Assembly: GCA_016342685.1 (NCBI GenBank) | Contig: JAEINU010000008.1 | Coordinates: forward strand, 62,001-126,000 | Direction: 5' to 3' | DNA: 64,000 nt | DNA from: Bacteroidales bacterium | GTDB taxonomy: Bacteria > Bacteroidota > Bacteroidia > Bacteroidales > UBA12077 | Shown here: in pieces, positions 25,701 to 35,327 of the stretch | How positions within the stretch are numbered: the stretch's first letter is position 1 | Layout: each line of letters starts with the position of its first letter | Program-made: the position numbers and the translations under genes | The notes under the pieces: generated by a model | What the model was told of the DNA's origin: nothing | Seen by the model: only the letters and a program-made list of their open reading frames with translations | The model's database searches: none

Positions 25701-28283
25701 ATGAAGAAATTAAAAATGAACTTCAAATTAGATTCTATTTATTTAAAACTATTTATTCTAATAAATTTTATATATTACTTATATGTCAAATTAATACCAA
25801 CTGAATGGATTAAGAAGAATGTAGTACTCGAAATTTTCCATAAACTGTTGCCAAATTTAAAGGATGAAATATTGCTAATTACTTTTCTTATAATAATATT
25901 GATAAGTCTTAGTTACAAGTCAATAAAATACAAAACAAAACCAAGTTTATTTACAACATTCTTAAACCTAATCTTTTTCACAATATATTTTATGGAAAGA
26001 GTCAGGCTTTATAATGAATTTGAATTGTACAAATTAAGTTTTATTAATATAGCAATATTTGATTTGATCATTCTTTCATTTCTGATGTTATTAATCTTTA
26101 AATGGAATTTATATTTCATTGCAAGTAATTTGAAAGTAGAAAAGTCGGAATATTTGCCTTTTGTTAAGGATAGTATCTATTTAAATAATTCAAATTCAGA
26201 ACTTAAAGTTGATATATTTAATAGAACTGACTTTGTAAAGAAAATAGCAAAAAAACTAATAGGAATTCAAGCTAGTGGATCATTTAATTTAGGGATACAA
26301 GGATCCTGGGGTAGCGGGAAAACGTATATGTTAAATGCTTTATTGAAGGAATTAGATGGAAAAGTTATCTCAATTGAGTATAATCCATGGAAATCATTTG
26401 AAGATAAGAATATTGTAAAAACTTTTTTTGACACATTATCTCAATCATTAAAATTATATGATGAAGAGATAATTCATAATATTAATCAATACTCTTCTTA
26501 TCTTTTAGATTCATTGGATATCAGTGTTTGGAATATTAGCTTAAAGAAAAAAGTGGAATTAGGAAAGCTTTATGAAAACATAAATACACGCATTGGAAAA
26601 CTTAAAAAACCTGTTGCAATTTTTATCGATGATTTGGATCGTTTAGACAGAAACGAGATTATGGATATTTTTAAATTAATTAGAAATACTGCAAGTTTTA
26701 GCAATATTATCTTTATTACAGCATTTGATTTAACGTATTTGGAAGATACTGTTTTTAAAAGTAATGGTAATCAAATGTATAATAGTGAAAAGTCTGATTA
26801 TAATTATCTTGAGAAGATATTTCAAGTAGTTTTTACATTGCCAATAGTTGATAATTTTACAATGCATTTTGAATTAAAACAAAGTTTATTAAAAGGAAGT
26901 ACTATTATTAAGCAAAAGTATTCTGAAGATGTCGAAAAAGTTATTAACTATTCTGAAAAACTAATCTTTCGGTGTATAAAAAACTATAGGGATATAATAA
27001 GATTTTCAAATCAATTTTGTCTTGATGTTGAATTTATTGATTCTGAAGTTGACTTTGGTGATTTCTTTTTGTTTGAATTGTTGAAATACAAATCCCCCAA
27101 AATTATTGATGAAATTTATTTTAATAAAAAAGTATTAACAAGATCTAATCAAAGCGATAGTTTCAAATTAAATATCCAAGAACTGGAAGCTAATTTTCCA
27201 GAATTATATATTGAAATTCTTGGACATTTATTTAATCACCAAAATCCTACTTCAATTAATAATGTAAATAATTTTTATAAATATTTTTCATTATCCATAT
27301 TTACTCATGATATCGGTTTTGAAGAATTTAAACAAAGGGTATTTGATTCTAATGAGAATATAATAGAACTAATTGATAGCTGGATTAGTCGCAATGTTAA
27401 AATAGACCAAATTATTTATAAGTACAAATCATTTATCGATTCTACTTACTTTGAATTTGATGAAAAAGAAAAAATACTAAATACTTTTATTCGGTTTCTT
27501 AGTGGCTATAAGTATATGATCATAAGCATTCTTAAAACTGATGATTACTATGAACAAATACGATACTTTGCAGAATCATTATATATTCAAGCTAATAAAT
27601 TAATTATTACTAAAGAGTTTCAAAGAGTATTTTTAGACGGATACTTTAAAGCCCCAAAAACAATATATGATTTTTATGTCTTTCACTTTTTAAAAGTTGA
27701 TAAGAGAAATAATTCTGAAAGATTTAGCTGGCTTGAAGAAAAATCTATTAAGAAAAAATTGGAAGAACTTTATATCAATTATGTAATACCGCATCCAAAA
27801 TTAGAACTTTTTATTTTATTAGTTAATTATCGTTGTTTAAATACAAATAGTAGTTACATGAAACAGAGTACAATAAAACGTATATTTGATTTTGAAAATG
27901 TAAAGTATCTGGTAGAAAACACTAAAGATTTTGATTATAAAGTTGAAAATTATTGTATTGAACGCAGATTAGATTATATCTCTTCAGAAGAGACTCTACG
28001 AGAAATATTTAAAATAATGGATATTGTCTCTGGAATAACGGATAGAGATTACATGGAGTTAAGTAAACTTATAAGAGAATTTCATTATAGAGAAATAAAA
28101 ATGGAGCTGGCATTTAGAATTCTTTTTTCCAATTTTAATGCAATTTTTATTGAATCAAATAAAGATGAAGAGAAGTTTTGGGATGTAATAAATACTAAAG
28201 TTTTAGATCCTGTAAATGATCGATTTTATGGTGAATTTATCTCTTATATTAAAAACAGTACATTAATAAAAACAAAAGATTAA
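25701..28283 (+). CDS. KAP-family P-loop NTPase with membrane helices
   Basis: An 860-residue protein from the ATG at 25701 (a TTG at 25680 would add seven residues). Four membrane helices occupy about residues 10-150. They are followed by a KAP NTPase domain with Walker A IQGSWGSGKTYMLN (about 197) and Walker B VAIFIDDLDRLDRNEIMDIF (about 305), plus FITAFDLTYLE. KAP NTPases, named after Kidins220/ARMS and PifA, include the phage-excluding PifA of plasmid F. The very low GC and the membrane-NTPase design suit an abortive-infection sensor. Sole gene of cassette 6. Confidence 0.85.
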   Translation: MKKLKMNFKLDSIYLKLFILINFIYYLYVKLIPTEWIKKNVVLEIFHKLLPNLKDEILLITFLIIILISLSYKSIKYKTKPSLFTTFLNLIFFTIYFMERVRLYNEFELYKLSFINIAIFDLIILSFLMLLIFKWNLYFIASNLKVEKSEYLPFVKDSIYLNNSNSELKVDIFNRTDFVKKIAKKLIGIQASGSFNLGIQGSWGSGKTYMLNALLKELDGKVISIEYNPWKSFEDKNIVKTFFDTLSQSLKLYDEEIIHNINQYSSYLLDSLDISVWNISLKKKVELGKLYENINTRIGKLKKPVAIFIDDLDRLDRNEIMDIFKLIRNTASFSNIIFITAFDLTYLEDTVFKSNGNQMYNSEKSDYNYLEKIFQVVFTLPIVDNFTMHFELKQSLLKGSTIIKQKYSEDVEKVINYSEKLIFRCIKNYRDIIRFSNQFCLDVEFIDSEVDFGDFFLFELLKYKSPKIIDEIYFNKKVLTRSNQSDSFKLNIQELEANFPELYIEILGHLFNHQNPTSINNVNNFYKYFSLSIFTHDIGFEEFKQRVFDSNENIIELIDSWISRNVKIDQIIYKYKSFIDSTYFEFDEKEKILNTFIRFLSGYKYMIISILKTDDYYEQIRYFAESLYIQANKLIITKEFQRVFLDGYFKAPKTIYDFYVFHFLKVDKRNNSERFSWLEEKSIKKKLEELYINYVIPHPKLELFILLVNYRCLNTNSSYMKQSTIKRIFDFENVKYLVENTKDFDYKVENYCIERRLDYISSEETLREIFKIMDIVSGITDRDYMELSKLIREFHYREIKMELAFRILFSNFNAIFIESNKDEEKFWDVINTKVLDPVNDRFYGEFISYIKNSTLIKTKD

Positions 28284-28287
28284 AACC

Positions 28288-28308
28288 TTGCCTAAGCGGC
28301 AAGGTCTA
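28288..28308 (+). terminator. Hairpin after the KAP gene
   Basis: CCTTGCC TAAGC GGCAAGG is a perfect 7-bp stem starting 5 nt after the KAP stop codon. It is not followed by a long T-run (TCTATTCCC), so it may be a weak terminator or an mRNA-stabilising hairpin. Confidence 0.45.
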
Positions 28309-28387
28309 TTCCCTTCCCATTCTAAATTATTTAGTATTCCATAGAATTTTAACTGCAAAACTGATAGGTTTGTTACGTACGCCCAAT

Positions 28388-28522
28388 TTATAACATCACA
28401 TCACCAGTAATGCGGGGGTTTTGGCGGTTTGACAAAGTTTTACTATCTTCGTTTTCGTTCAACGGTCTGACAAAGTAGAGCAGTGGAAACCCGCACTACA
28501 TGGTATGTGAAGACCGTTAGCC
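28388..28522 (+). repeat. attC-like site 6
   Basis: R'' TTATAAC pairs with the R' of site 5 (ATTTATAAC / GTTATAAAT). R' is GTTAGCC. Arms TCACATCACCA / TGGTATGTGA carry the unpaired C in a sequence unlike sub-family A, so the structure is conserved although the bases differ. Sub-family C. Confidence 0.85.
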
Positions 28523-28562
28523 CCCATTTTAGGCGAAAAAATTGAAACATTAATCTATTTTT

Positions 28563-29255
28563 ATGAAACAGTTATTAATTATTTTTTTTGCATTTCTTTT
28601 AACATGTAATAATTCGAACGACAAATTGATAATGACAAAAGTTGGAGAAGAACTTGGTGTTTCTGGTACGATTGGATTTTATCGTTCTGAGACAGAATAC
28701 TCCGAATTTCATAACTATAAAAAGTATTTTACTTGGCAGTTGGATTGCCCAAGGTTATTCGAAGTTTTTGATTCTACTTCAATACGAAAAGCTTTTGCTT
28801 ATAGAACTTATATCAAATTATCTGAACTTGACAAGAAAGAATATGAAGCTATTAAAGTTGAATTCAAAAATGATATTAATTCGGAACTTGATACAGCAAG
28901 CTTTTTTAAAATGTCATATTTAGAAAAAATTTATAAATCTGAGATGATTGTTAGAGAATATATGAAAGCATTAAAAGATGAAAACTTGGACTATATTGAA
29001 AAGGCTTTTGATAAAACTAAATTTGGATATGCAGTTTTAGAAGTTGATAGTATCAATAATACATTCTTGGAATTTGCCAATGGAAAATTTGAAGAAAGTA
29101 GATTGATGAACTGGGCAATAATTGAAGATGCTGGCTCAAAATATAAACTTTTAGTCTTTTTGACTAATTCTGAAAATAATTATGGTTCTAAATTTCAGTT
29201 TGCACTTCATGATTCTTTAAAAACTGAAAAAAATATAGTAAAGATCTCTTATTGA
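28563..29255 (+). CDS. Predicted lipoprotein of unknown function
   Basis: A 230-residue protein whose N-terminus (KQLLIIFFAFLLTCNNSND) looks like a lipoprotein signal with cleavage before the cysteine. The mature part is helix-rich and ends in a beta-strand segment (SKYKLLVFLTNSENNYGSKF). No domain recognised. Sole gene of cassette 7, starting 47 nt after the crossover point. Confidence 0.65.
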   Translation: MKQLLIIFFAFLLTCNNSNDKLIMTKVGEELGVSGTIGFYRSETEYSEFHNYKKYFTWQLDCPRLFEVFDSTSIRKAFAYRTYIKLSELDKKEYEAIKVEFKNDINSELDTASFFKMSYLEKIYKSEMIVREYMKALKDENLDYIEKAFDKTKFGYAVLEVDSINNTFLEFANGKFEESRLMNWAIIEDAGSKYKLLVFLTNSENNYGSKFQFALHDSLKTEKNIVKISY

Positions 29256-29267
29256 AATTAAAACAGT

Positions 29268-29402
29268 GGCTAACAGCATTTCAAACTACATGCGGGGGTT
29301 TTGTGGTTTGCTGACTAAATATTATCTTAGTAAAGTTGTTCAACGGGGGACAATGAAACACAGCGGAAACCCGCACGATAGCTTAAATGCGGACCGTTAT
29401 GG
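29268..29402 (+). repeat. attC-like site 7
   Basis: R'' GGCTAAC pairs with the R' of site 6 (GTTAGCC). R' is GTTATGG. Arms GCATTTCAA / TTAAATGC keep the unpaired C. The interior is sub-family A. Confidence 0.83.
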
Positions 29403-29422
29403 AGCATAGCAATTCTGAAATA

Positions 29423-30088
29423 ATGGACACAACAACAAGAAAGAAACTAAAAATCGTTTTAATTGCATTTCTAATTTTACTAATTCCATTGGGATTCGCA
29501 ATGAAAATATTGTATGGTATTCATCTCAATGACAAAGCTTTAAATACATACTGGGGAGCTCATATAGGTATTAGTGACAAAGAAGCAGCAAGTCAAGCTA
29601 TTTCTGAATTTGATAAAGCTAAAAAATTCAATAAAAGGAATCCAATAATTTATATTAACCAAGCGAGACTGTATGGAACTTTACATCAGTATGACAAAGC
29701 GATAAAAACGATTGAAGAATACATTGAGATAAAGCCAAATTTCGCTTATGGATACTTAATGCTTGGAGTGTTTCATGAGCAGGAAAATGAAACAAAAAGA
29801 GCGCAAGATTATTATTTGAGATATCGGAGTTTAAAAACTGAAAAATATTCTAAAAGAACATTAGACAAGGAAGAGTTGAAAACTGTTGAATTTGAAGAGT
29901 TAATGGACTTTTATTTACTAAATGACACGGTTTCTTTTAAAAAGCGTTTAATAGACTTAGAAACTAAATATCCAAATGACTGGATGATAAATGGAGTGAA
30001 ACTTCAACAGGAAAGTGAAAGTAGAAAAGAAATTATTCTTGGGTTGATTGGTATGACTTCACTTCATAATATTGTTTCAGAAAATTGA
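29423..30088 (+). CDS. Membrane-anchored TPR protein
   Basis: A 221-residue protein from the ATG at 29423; in-frame ATGs at 29399 and 29387 lie inside the attC-like site and are unlikely. An N-terminal membrane helix (IVLIAFLILLIPLGFAMKIL) is followed by tetratricopeptide-like helices (NPIIYINQARLYGTLHQYDK, FAYGYLMLGVFHEQENETKR). TPR domains bind partner proteins. It shares cassette 8 with an AbiV-like gene 19 nt downstream, so it may be its sensor or anchor. Confidence 0.65.
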   Translation: MDTTTRKKLKIVLIAFLILLIPLGFAMKILYGIHLNDKALNTYWGAHIGISDKEAASQAISEFDKAKKFNKRNPIIYINQARLYGTLHQYDKAIKTIEEYIEIKPNFAYGYLMLGVFHEQENETKRAQDYYLRYRSLKTEKYSKRTLDKEELKTVEFEELMDFYLLNDTVSFKKRLIDLETKYPNDWMINGVKLQQESESRKEIILGLIGMTSLHNIVSEN

Positions 30089-30107
30089 ATAATTTATAGC
30101 GTCCTAA

Positions 30108-30785
30108 ATGATAAAAGGAAGACAATACAAAGGGAAATTATCACCAGAACAAGCTGAAAAAGGGATTGGTTTATCAGTTGAGAATGCCAATGGACTTCTT
30201 GATGATGCTAATTTGTTGTTTAATCATAACAGATATGAAAGAGCTTTTTCACTTGCAATTCTTGCAATCGAAGAATCGGGAAAGCCCAGTATTATTAGAA
30301 GTATTCTACTATTAGATGACCCAAAAGCTCTAAATAACGAATGGAAGAATTATCGAAAACACACAGCTAAAAATACTGAATGGATTCTACCTGATTTAGT
30401 TGCTAAGGGAGCAAACAAATTAGAAGATTTTAGCTCGCTTTATGATTCTAATAGTGAACATGGACAGATTCTCGACGATTTGAAGCAACTATCATTTTAT
30501 ACTGACACTTTTTCAAAATGTAAATGGAGTATCCCAAACAATGTTGTATCAAAGGAATTAGCTGAAATGATTCTTAAGGTTGCACGAATATTAGTTCCTG
30601 CTGCTGACTCTGCTATGACAACTGCTCCTGAATTAGAATTGTGGATAAAACATCTAAAACCAATCGGTAATGAAAATATGCTTGAAATGAAACAAGCTTT
30701 GATTAATTGTTATAATGAAGCTGAGCAAAAGGGCATTTTAAAAGGAGATAAGACAACTCAGGAGTTAATTAATTTTGTATTATAA
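30108..30785 (+). CDS. abiV: AbiV-family abortive infection protein
   Basis: A 225-residue protein with the AbiV pattern: NANGLLDDANLLFNHNRYER, then AFSLAILAIEESGKPSII at about residues 48-65, the A-x-E-E-x-G-K motif of the family, and a helical remainder. AbiV of Lactococcus lactis blocks phage by stopping translation after infection, and homologues are helical, HEPN-like proteins. It is co-encoded with the membrane TPR protein in cassette 8. Length is close to the lactococcal protein (about 200 residues). Confidence 0.75.
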   Translation: MIKGRQYKGKLSPEQAEKGIGLSVENANGLLDDANLLFNHNRYERAFSLAILAIEESGKPSIIRSILLLDDPKALNNEWKNYRKHTAKNTEWILPDLVAKGANKLEDFSSLYDSNSEHGQILDDLKQLSFYTDTFSKCKWSIPNNVVSKELAEMILKVARILVPAADSAMTTAPELELWIKHLKPIGNENMLEMKQALINCYNEAEQKGILKGDKTTQELINFVL

Positions 30786-30797
30786 TTAAGCAACGCT

Positions 30798-30930
30798 CCA
30801 TAACAGCTGTTCAAATTCAATGCGGGGTTTTGTAGTTTGCTGACTAAGTTTTATCTTAGTAATGTTGTTCAACGGTGGACAATGAAACAGGGCGGAAACC
30901 CGCACAAAATTTAACAGCGGACCGTTACAA
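30798..30930 (+). repeat. attC-like site 8
   Basis: R'' CCATAAC pairs with the R' of site 7 over ten bases (GCTCCATAAC / GTTATGGAGC). R' is GTTACAA. Arms GCTGTTCAAATT / AATTTAACAGC with unpaired C. Sub-family A interior. Confidence 0.85.
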
Positions 30931-31165
30931 ATAAGGCGTCTAAAAATAATTCAGTAAATTTAATTCATTTTTATAAGTCAGTATTTCAAGAATCTATATT
31001 AACGGTTTGATAGTTTTTGGAAGTTGGAAATTCTATCTCGTTAAGAGAATCTATTTATATTCTATTCGTAGTTTTTTGATAAGTTTTTTATTTGGTTTGG
31101 TTCAATTTTTATGATAGAAAAACATTTTTTTCCTGCGCGCTTTTTGCAGCTTTCAGCTGCATTTG
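30924..31165 (+). repeat. Long-cassette leader, copy C
   Basis: The most diverged copy. It begins GTTACAAATAAGGCGTC and keeps TATTCTATTCGTAG, TTTGATAAG, TTTGGTTCA and CTGCGCGCTTTTTGCAGC, ending with the palindrome GCAGCTTTCAGCTGC also seen in copy A. The remaining 130 bp to 31299 hold only AT-rich sequence, probably the promoter of the ATPase gene. Confidence 0.55.
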
Positions 31166-31299
31166 GAAAATGGAATGACTTTATAAATTTGTTTAATTTC
31201 ATAATTAACAAATGAAACAAACATTTTTATATATATTTGTTTATACATAAATGATGGTTCTTAGCTTTAAATGGTAAGGAATTAATTAAAAGGATATAA

Positions 31300-32841
31300 A
31301 TGCAAGCTATTAGATTAAAAAATTTAAGAAGTTTTCTTGACACAGGAGTAGTTCCTTTGAATAAAATAAATGTATTTGTTGGGCAAAATAGTTCAGGGAA
31401 GAGTACATTTTTAAGAACTTTTCCACTATTGCGACAATCAGTATTAAGAGATACCAGGGGGCCTATTCTTTGGTATGATGATACCCTAGTTGATTTCGGA
31501 AGCTATGAAGAAGCAAAAAGCAGACATGCTAATGACAAAGACGGTATTCATTTTGGTTTTAGAATTTCTTTAGATCCACAAAGGGGAAGATACTATTATT
31601 ATGATACAATAAGTCTTAGAAATGAATCAATAGCTGATATTGATATTGAAATTTTTGAGCATAATAAGAAAAATTACATTGGTAAGATTAGAATATTAAT
31701 CGAAGACCATGAAATATTAATTGAAGCAAATAATATTGGTCAAGTTAAATCATTTCAAGTAAACGGCAGTAATATGTTGTTTACTGAAGGAACCCATAAT
31801 TTGATTAAATATGATACAGTTGGCCTTATACCTCAGATGTTAATTTTAACAAAAACTGAAAAACGCATAAATCGAGAATACTATCTTCAAAAATGTCGCG
31901 AAATAATTAAAAGTATTATTGGTAAAAGGCTTAAAAATGAATATCGTATTACTAGAATGATTACTGATCTTACTTTTGATAAAAAAGAGAACATTCTAAA
32001 TTCTTTAAAACATGAGTCATCAATTCTTACTTGGGTCAAAAAGATAAAAAACTGGAATTTAGAAACTGCTGAATTTATTCAATTAAACAACCTAATTGTA
32101 GCGCATTATACATCTTCTATTTTAGGGGTTATTGATAATAAACTTAAAACATATTTTGATGGTTGTCAATACATAGCACCAATTAGGGCAAAAGCAATAA
32201 GGTATTACAGACGTCAAGATTTATCTGTATCAGAGATTGATGCATATGGCGATAATTTACATATGTTTTTGGATAACTTAAATAAAAAACAAATGGAGAG
32301 TTATCAAAATTTTGTTAAAGATGTGTTTGATTTTATACCTTCAACCGAATCTTCTAAGGGGCATATTACTATTAATATCGAAGATCAAAATGGTGAAAAA
32401 TTTAATATCACAGATTTAGGTTTTGGTTATTCGCAAATTTTACCAATAATTACAAAATTATGGTATACTTTTTCAGATAATGAACGACCGAGAAATCCTT
32501 GGGAACCGAGAGAAAAAAATATTACGTTACTAATAGAGCAACCTGAACTACATTTGCATCCAGCTATGCAAGCTCAATTAGCTGATGCATTTATTTTAGC
32601 AACAGAACATGCAAAAAGTAATGATGTCAATCTAAAATTAATAATTGAAACGCATAGTTCAGTAATTATTAATAGAATTGGAAGACGAGTAATTGAAAAA
32701 AAGCTTGATTCATCAGCGGTTAGTGTTACATTATTTCAATTAGATGCAGAATTAAAGAATAGTACAATTAAGTCTACAAACTTTAATGAAAATGGTGTTT
32801 TAGTTAATTGGCCAATCGGCTTTTTTGAACCAAATAACTAG
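31300..32841 (+). CDS. AAA-family (SMC/OLD-like) ATPase of a two-gene defence module
   Basis: A 513-residue ATPase: N-terminal AAA_15-type strand (MQAIRLKNLRSFLDTG), Walker A VGQNSSGKSTFLRT (about residue 28), a signature-like GFGYSQILPII (about 379), Walker B LLIEQPELHLHP (about 410) and a terminal H (IIETHSSVI). These ABC-like ATPases act as sensors in OLD, PARIS and related systems. The C-terminus resembles DUF3696-type ATPases. It is followed at once by a partner gene with TOPRIM-like features. First gene of cassette 9. Confidence 0.82.
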   Translation: MQAIRLKNLRSFLDTGVVPLNKINVFVGQNSSGKSTFLRTFPLLRQSVLRDTRGPILWYDDTLVDFGSYEEAKSRHANDKDGIHFGFRISLDPQRGRYYYYDTISLRNESIADIDIEIFEHNKKNYIGKIRILIEDHEILIEANNIGQVKSFQVNGSNMLFTEGTHNLIKYDTVGLIPQMLILTKTEKRINREYYLQKCREIIKSIIGKRLKNEYRITRMITDLTFDKKENILNSLKHESSILTWVKKIKNWNLETAEFIQLNNLIVAHYTSSILGVIDNKLKTYFDGCQYIAPIRAKAIRYYRRQDLSVSEIDAYGDNLHMFLDNLNKKQMESYQNFVKDVFDFIPSTESSKGHITINIEDQNGEKFNITDLGFGYSQILPIITKLWYTFSDNERPRNPWEPREKNITLLIEQPELHLHPAMQAQLADAFILATEHAKSNDVNLKLIIETHSSVIINRIGRRVIEKKLDSSAVSVTLFQLDAELKNSTIKSTNFNENGVLVNWPIGFFEPNN

Positions 32842-32845
32842 GAAT

Positions 32846-33925
32846 ATGCTGATATATTTATCAAAATCATTATTTGATGTAGGTTTTTCTAAAGAACATC
32901 AAAAGCGAATTAATAGAGCATTAGAGAATATTTTAAGAAGTAATTGGGAAGGAAAGCATTTAGTGCATGCTAATTTTGATACTTTAAATAAACTCAGAGA
33001 GCAAAAATTAAGTAACGATAGTAAAAGTGTTATATTAAATATCTGCAATAACTATTCCTTACTTGATTATAGTAAAATAAAACATTTTGTTTATGTAGTT
33101 CCTGAAGAGAATACCTTAGAATTAAAAATAGAAAATGATATCGAAAAATATTGTATTTCTGTTGACTATTTTCAAAATTCAGATTTATTACAGGAATCTA
33201 GAATTTTGTGTGAGCATTTGAATGATGCAAAGTTATTTCAACTTATTTGTAATTACTTTGTTAAGAAAGAAAATATAGGAAATATTGCATTGCGTTTTGA
33301 ACCTGAGCTAGGTGGTGGAGCTACAATCTGTGATTGTTTTGAAAAGCATGTAATTAATAGAAATAAATTCTGTTTAGCATTTAGTGATAATGACAAAAGA
33401 TATCCTAATGCACTAATCGGTGGCACTCTTGAAAAGTTAAATGCAGTTGACATAAATGGAAATATTTTTTGTAAAATAATTGAGATTGATTCCCATGAGA
33501 TTGAAAATTTGGTTCCTTTTAATTATCTTAATGATATTCGAACTATACACCATCAACAAAAAGGAATAAATTTTATTGAAAGTATTAGAAATTCATCATC
33601 TTGTGAATTACTAAAGTATTTTGACATTAAAAAGGGTATTTGTAAAAAGCAAATCAATAATTGTCCTGAATATCTTAGTTATGCAGAACAACTTATTCCG
33701 TTTTGTGAGACTATAGAAAATATATCTGAAATAGAAGATAAAGCTGAAGGATTTAGTGTTATACCTCCTATAGGGAAAATAGTAAAGGACTTTATAGAGA
33801 AATCAGATCTTCTAAATTCTAAAGAGCCAGAATTTCTTTCTTTTCAAGAATTAGAATGGGATAAAATAGGATCAAACTTTTTATATTGGGCATGTTCAAG
33901 GAATTTAGAAGCATTAAATATATAA
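32846..33925 (+). CDS. Putative TOPRIM/DUF4435-like effector paired with the AAA ATPase
   Basis: A 359-residue protein from the ATG at 32846, just after the ATPase stop codon; a TTG at 32825 would overlap that gene. The middle has features of a TOPRIM or DUF4435-like nuclease: RFEPELGGGATICD (about residue 150), SDNDKRYP (about 180, the DxD position) and IEIDSHEIENLVPF (about 217). In PARIS, the AAA_15 protein AriA holds the DUF4435 nuclease AriB, which is released to cut tRNA, and this pair has a similar layout. The assignment rests on weak motifs. Confidence 0.5.
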   Translation: MLIYLSKSLFDVGFSKEHQKRINRALENILRSNWEGKHLVHANFDTLNKLREQKLSNDSKSVILNICNNYSLLDYSKIKHFVYVVPEENTLELKIENDIEKYCISVDYFQNSDLLQESRILCEHLNDAKLFQLICNYFVKKENIGNIALRFEPELGGGATICDCFEKHVINRNKFCLAFSDNDKRYPNALIGGTLEKLNAVDINGNIFCKIIEIDSHEIENLVPFNYLNDIRTIHHQQKGINFIESIRNSSSCELLKYFDIKKGICKKQINNCPEYLSYAEQLIPFCETIENISEIEDKAEGFSVIPPIGKIVKDFIEKSDLLNSKEPEFLSFQELEWDKIGSNFLYWACSRNLEALNI

Positions 33926-34041
33926 TATGAAAATATTCCTTTTTTTAGAAACTAGCATTATGTGTTCCCACCTAAAAAATGTTTTTGGTTTTTCATTGGA
34001 AACAATTTACAAACTTGAAAGGTAAGGTTTTTACGCCCAAT

Positions 34042-34175
34042 TTGTAACACGGCTTCAGAAAAAATGCGGGTGTTTTTGCGGTCTGACAAAGTTTTGTTAC
34101 CTTCGTTTTGGTTCAACGGTTTGACAAAGTAGAGCAGTGGAAACCCGCACTCTTCCTAAGCCGGGACCGTTAGCA
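34042..34175 (+). repeat. attC-like site 9
   Basis: R'' TTGTAAC pairs with the R' of site 8 (ATTTGTAAC / GTTACAAAT). R' is GTTAGCA. Arms CGGCTTCAG / CTAAGCCG keep the unpaired C. Sub-family C. The 116 bp before it (33926-34041) are the cassette trailer; no gene seen. Confidence 0.85.
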
Positions 34176-34219
34176 TACATAATTTTTTTTGTAAAACGAA
34201 CAGTTAGAATAATATTGAA

Positions 34220-34717
34220 ATGGAAATAAAAAGCAAACTAACGAGAAAAGATTTTTTAGAATTTAATAAGTACGTATACTACAAAAAGAGAATTAAACGA
34301 AGTATTAAGATATCACTTTTCTTTGTAGTTTTATGGTTGATAATTCTGAATTTTAATAGACCTTTTAATTTTCTTTTAATATTAGTAGAACTTATTGTAT
34401 TTTCTCTTTCTTGGGTCATATTAAATTTTCTAATTTATAAATTTTCTTTTATTAGGATAAGTAGAATGCCAGATAAAAATGGTGAAATTTTAGGAGAAAA
34501 AACTTATTTACTATTGGAAGATGGTTTAAAACAAGTTTCTGAAAGCGGAGAGTCATTTATTAAATGGATTGGGATAAAATCTTTAGAAGAGAATGAAAAT
34601 TACTTATTCGTGTTTGTAGATAAAATTGCAGCATACGTGATTCCTAAGAAATTTTTCGCTGACACTTCTGAATTAAATGAGTTTATAAGCATTGTTAATT
34701 CAAAAATACAAAAGTGA
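34220..34717 (+). CDS. YcxB-like two-helix membrane protein
   Basis: A 165-residue protein with two membrane helices (about 30-46 and 52-75) and a C-terminal soluble domain with LLLEDGLKQVSESGESFIKW and AAYVIPKKFFADTSELNEF. This layout matches the YcxB-like family of unknown function. First gene of the two-gene cassette 10. Confidence 0.7.
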   Translation: MEIKSKLTRKDFLEFNKYVYYKKRIKRSIKISLFFVVLWLIILNFNRPFNFLLILVELIVFSLSWVILNFLIYKFSFIRISRMPDKNGEILGEKTYLLLEDGLKQVSESGESFIKWIGIKSLEENENYLFVFVDKIAAYVIPKKFFADTSELNEFISIVNSKIQK

Positions 34718-34754
34718 AATTTAATAACGTATTTTCATTAAGAATAGTCATTTT

Positions 34755-35189
34755 ATGAAACATTTTTTTTTCATTGGAATTATAATTATTGCAATTATTA
34801 CACAATCATGTGATCCATTATATTCTTTGTTCTTAGTAAACAAAACTGATAAGTGCATAACATATAGAGTTAAAGAACAAGATACTTTATATGTTCTCGA
34901 CTTTAAGTTATTGGATTATGAGAAGACTATTAGAATTGAAGAAGATTCATCATTTGTTAAGCATTATTTTCAGGATAGTGTTTATTATACTGAGATAATT
35001 TTGAATCCTAATGAATTCGTGAGTATTAGTGGCGGAATTGGAAATCGTCCAATAATAGGTGATAATGAAAAACATGAAGTAATAGTTGATAAAGACACTT
35101 TTAGACTGAGTGAAAATATAATATTTGAGAAAATGTTAGAACTCGAAACGAGACGGTTTTTTTATGAATTTAAATTGAAAAAAAAATGA
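34755..35189 (+). CDS. Predicted lipoprotein
   Basis: A 144-residue protein with a signal peptide and lipobox-like TQSC at about residues 16-19 (IIIIAIITQSCDPLYSLF). The mature part is predicted beta-rich. No domain recognised. It follows the YcxB-like gene by 37 nt within cassette 10. Confidence 0.65.
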   Translation: MKHFFFIGIIIIAIITQSCDPLYSLFLVNKTDKCITYRVKEQDTLYVLDFKLLDYEKTIRIEEDSSFVKHYFQDSVYYTEIILNPNEFVSISGGIGNRPIIGDNEKHEVIVDKDTFRLSENIIFEKMLELETRRFFYEFKLKKK

Positions 35190-35193
35190 CATA

Positions 35194-35327
35194 TGCTAAC
35201 ATGCAATCACCATCAATTCGGGTTTTCTTGCCGGTCTGACAAAGTTTTGTTACCTTCGGTTTCAATTATCGGTCTGACAATTATTGCGAGAAGCTCCCAA
35301 ATAAATGGTATTGCAAGACCGTTATAA
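35194..35327 (+). repeat. attC-like site 10
   Basis: R'' TGCTAAC pairs with the R' of site 9 (TATGCTAAC / GTTAGCATA). R' is GTTATAA. Arms TGCAATCACCAT / ATGGTATTGCA carry the unpaired C. Sub-family D: the inner GCGGGG box is replaced by CGGGTTTTC. Confidence 0.82.

Noticed and set aside
29387-29422. Upstream starts for the TPR gene at 29387 and 29399.
   Set aside because: Both are within the attC-like site, and the added residues would be encoded by the recombination sequence.
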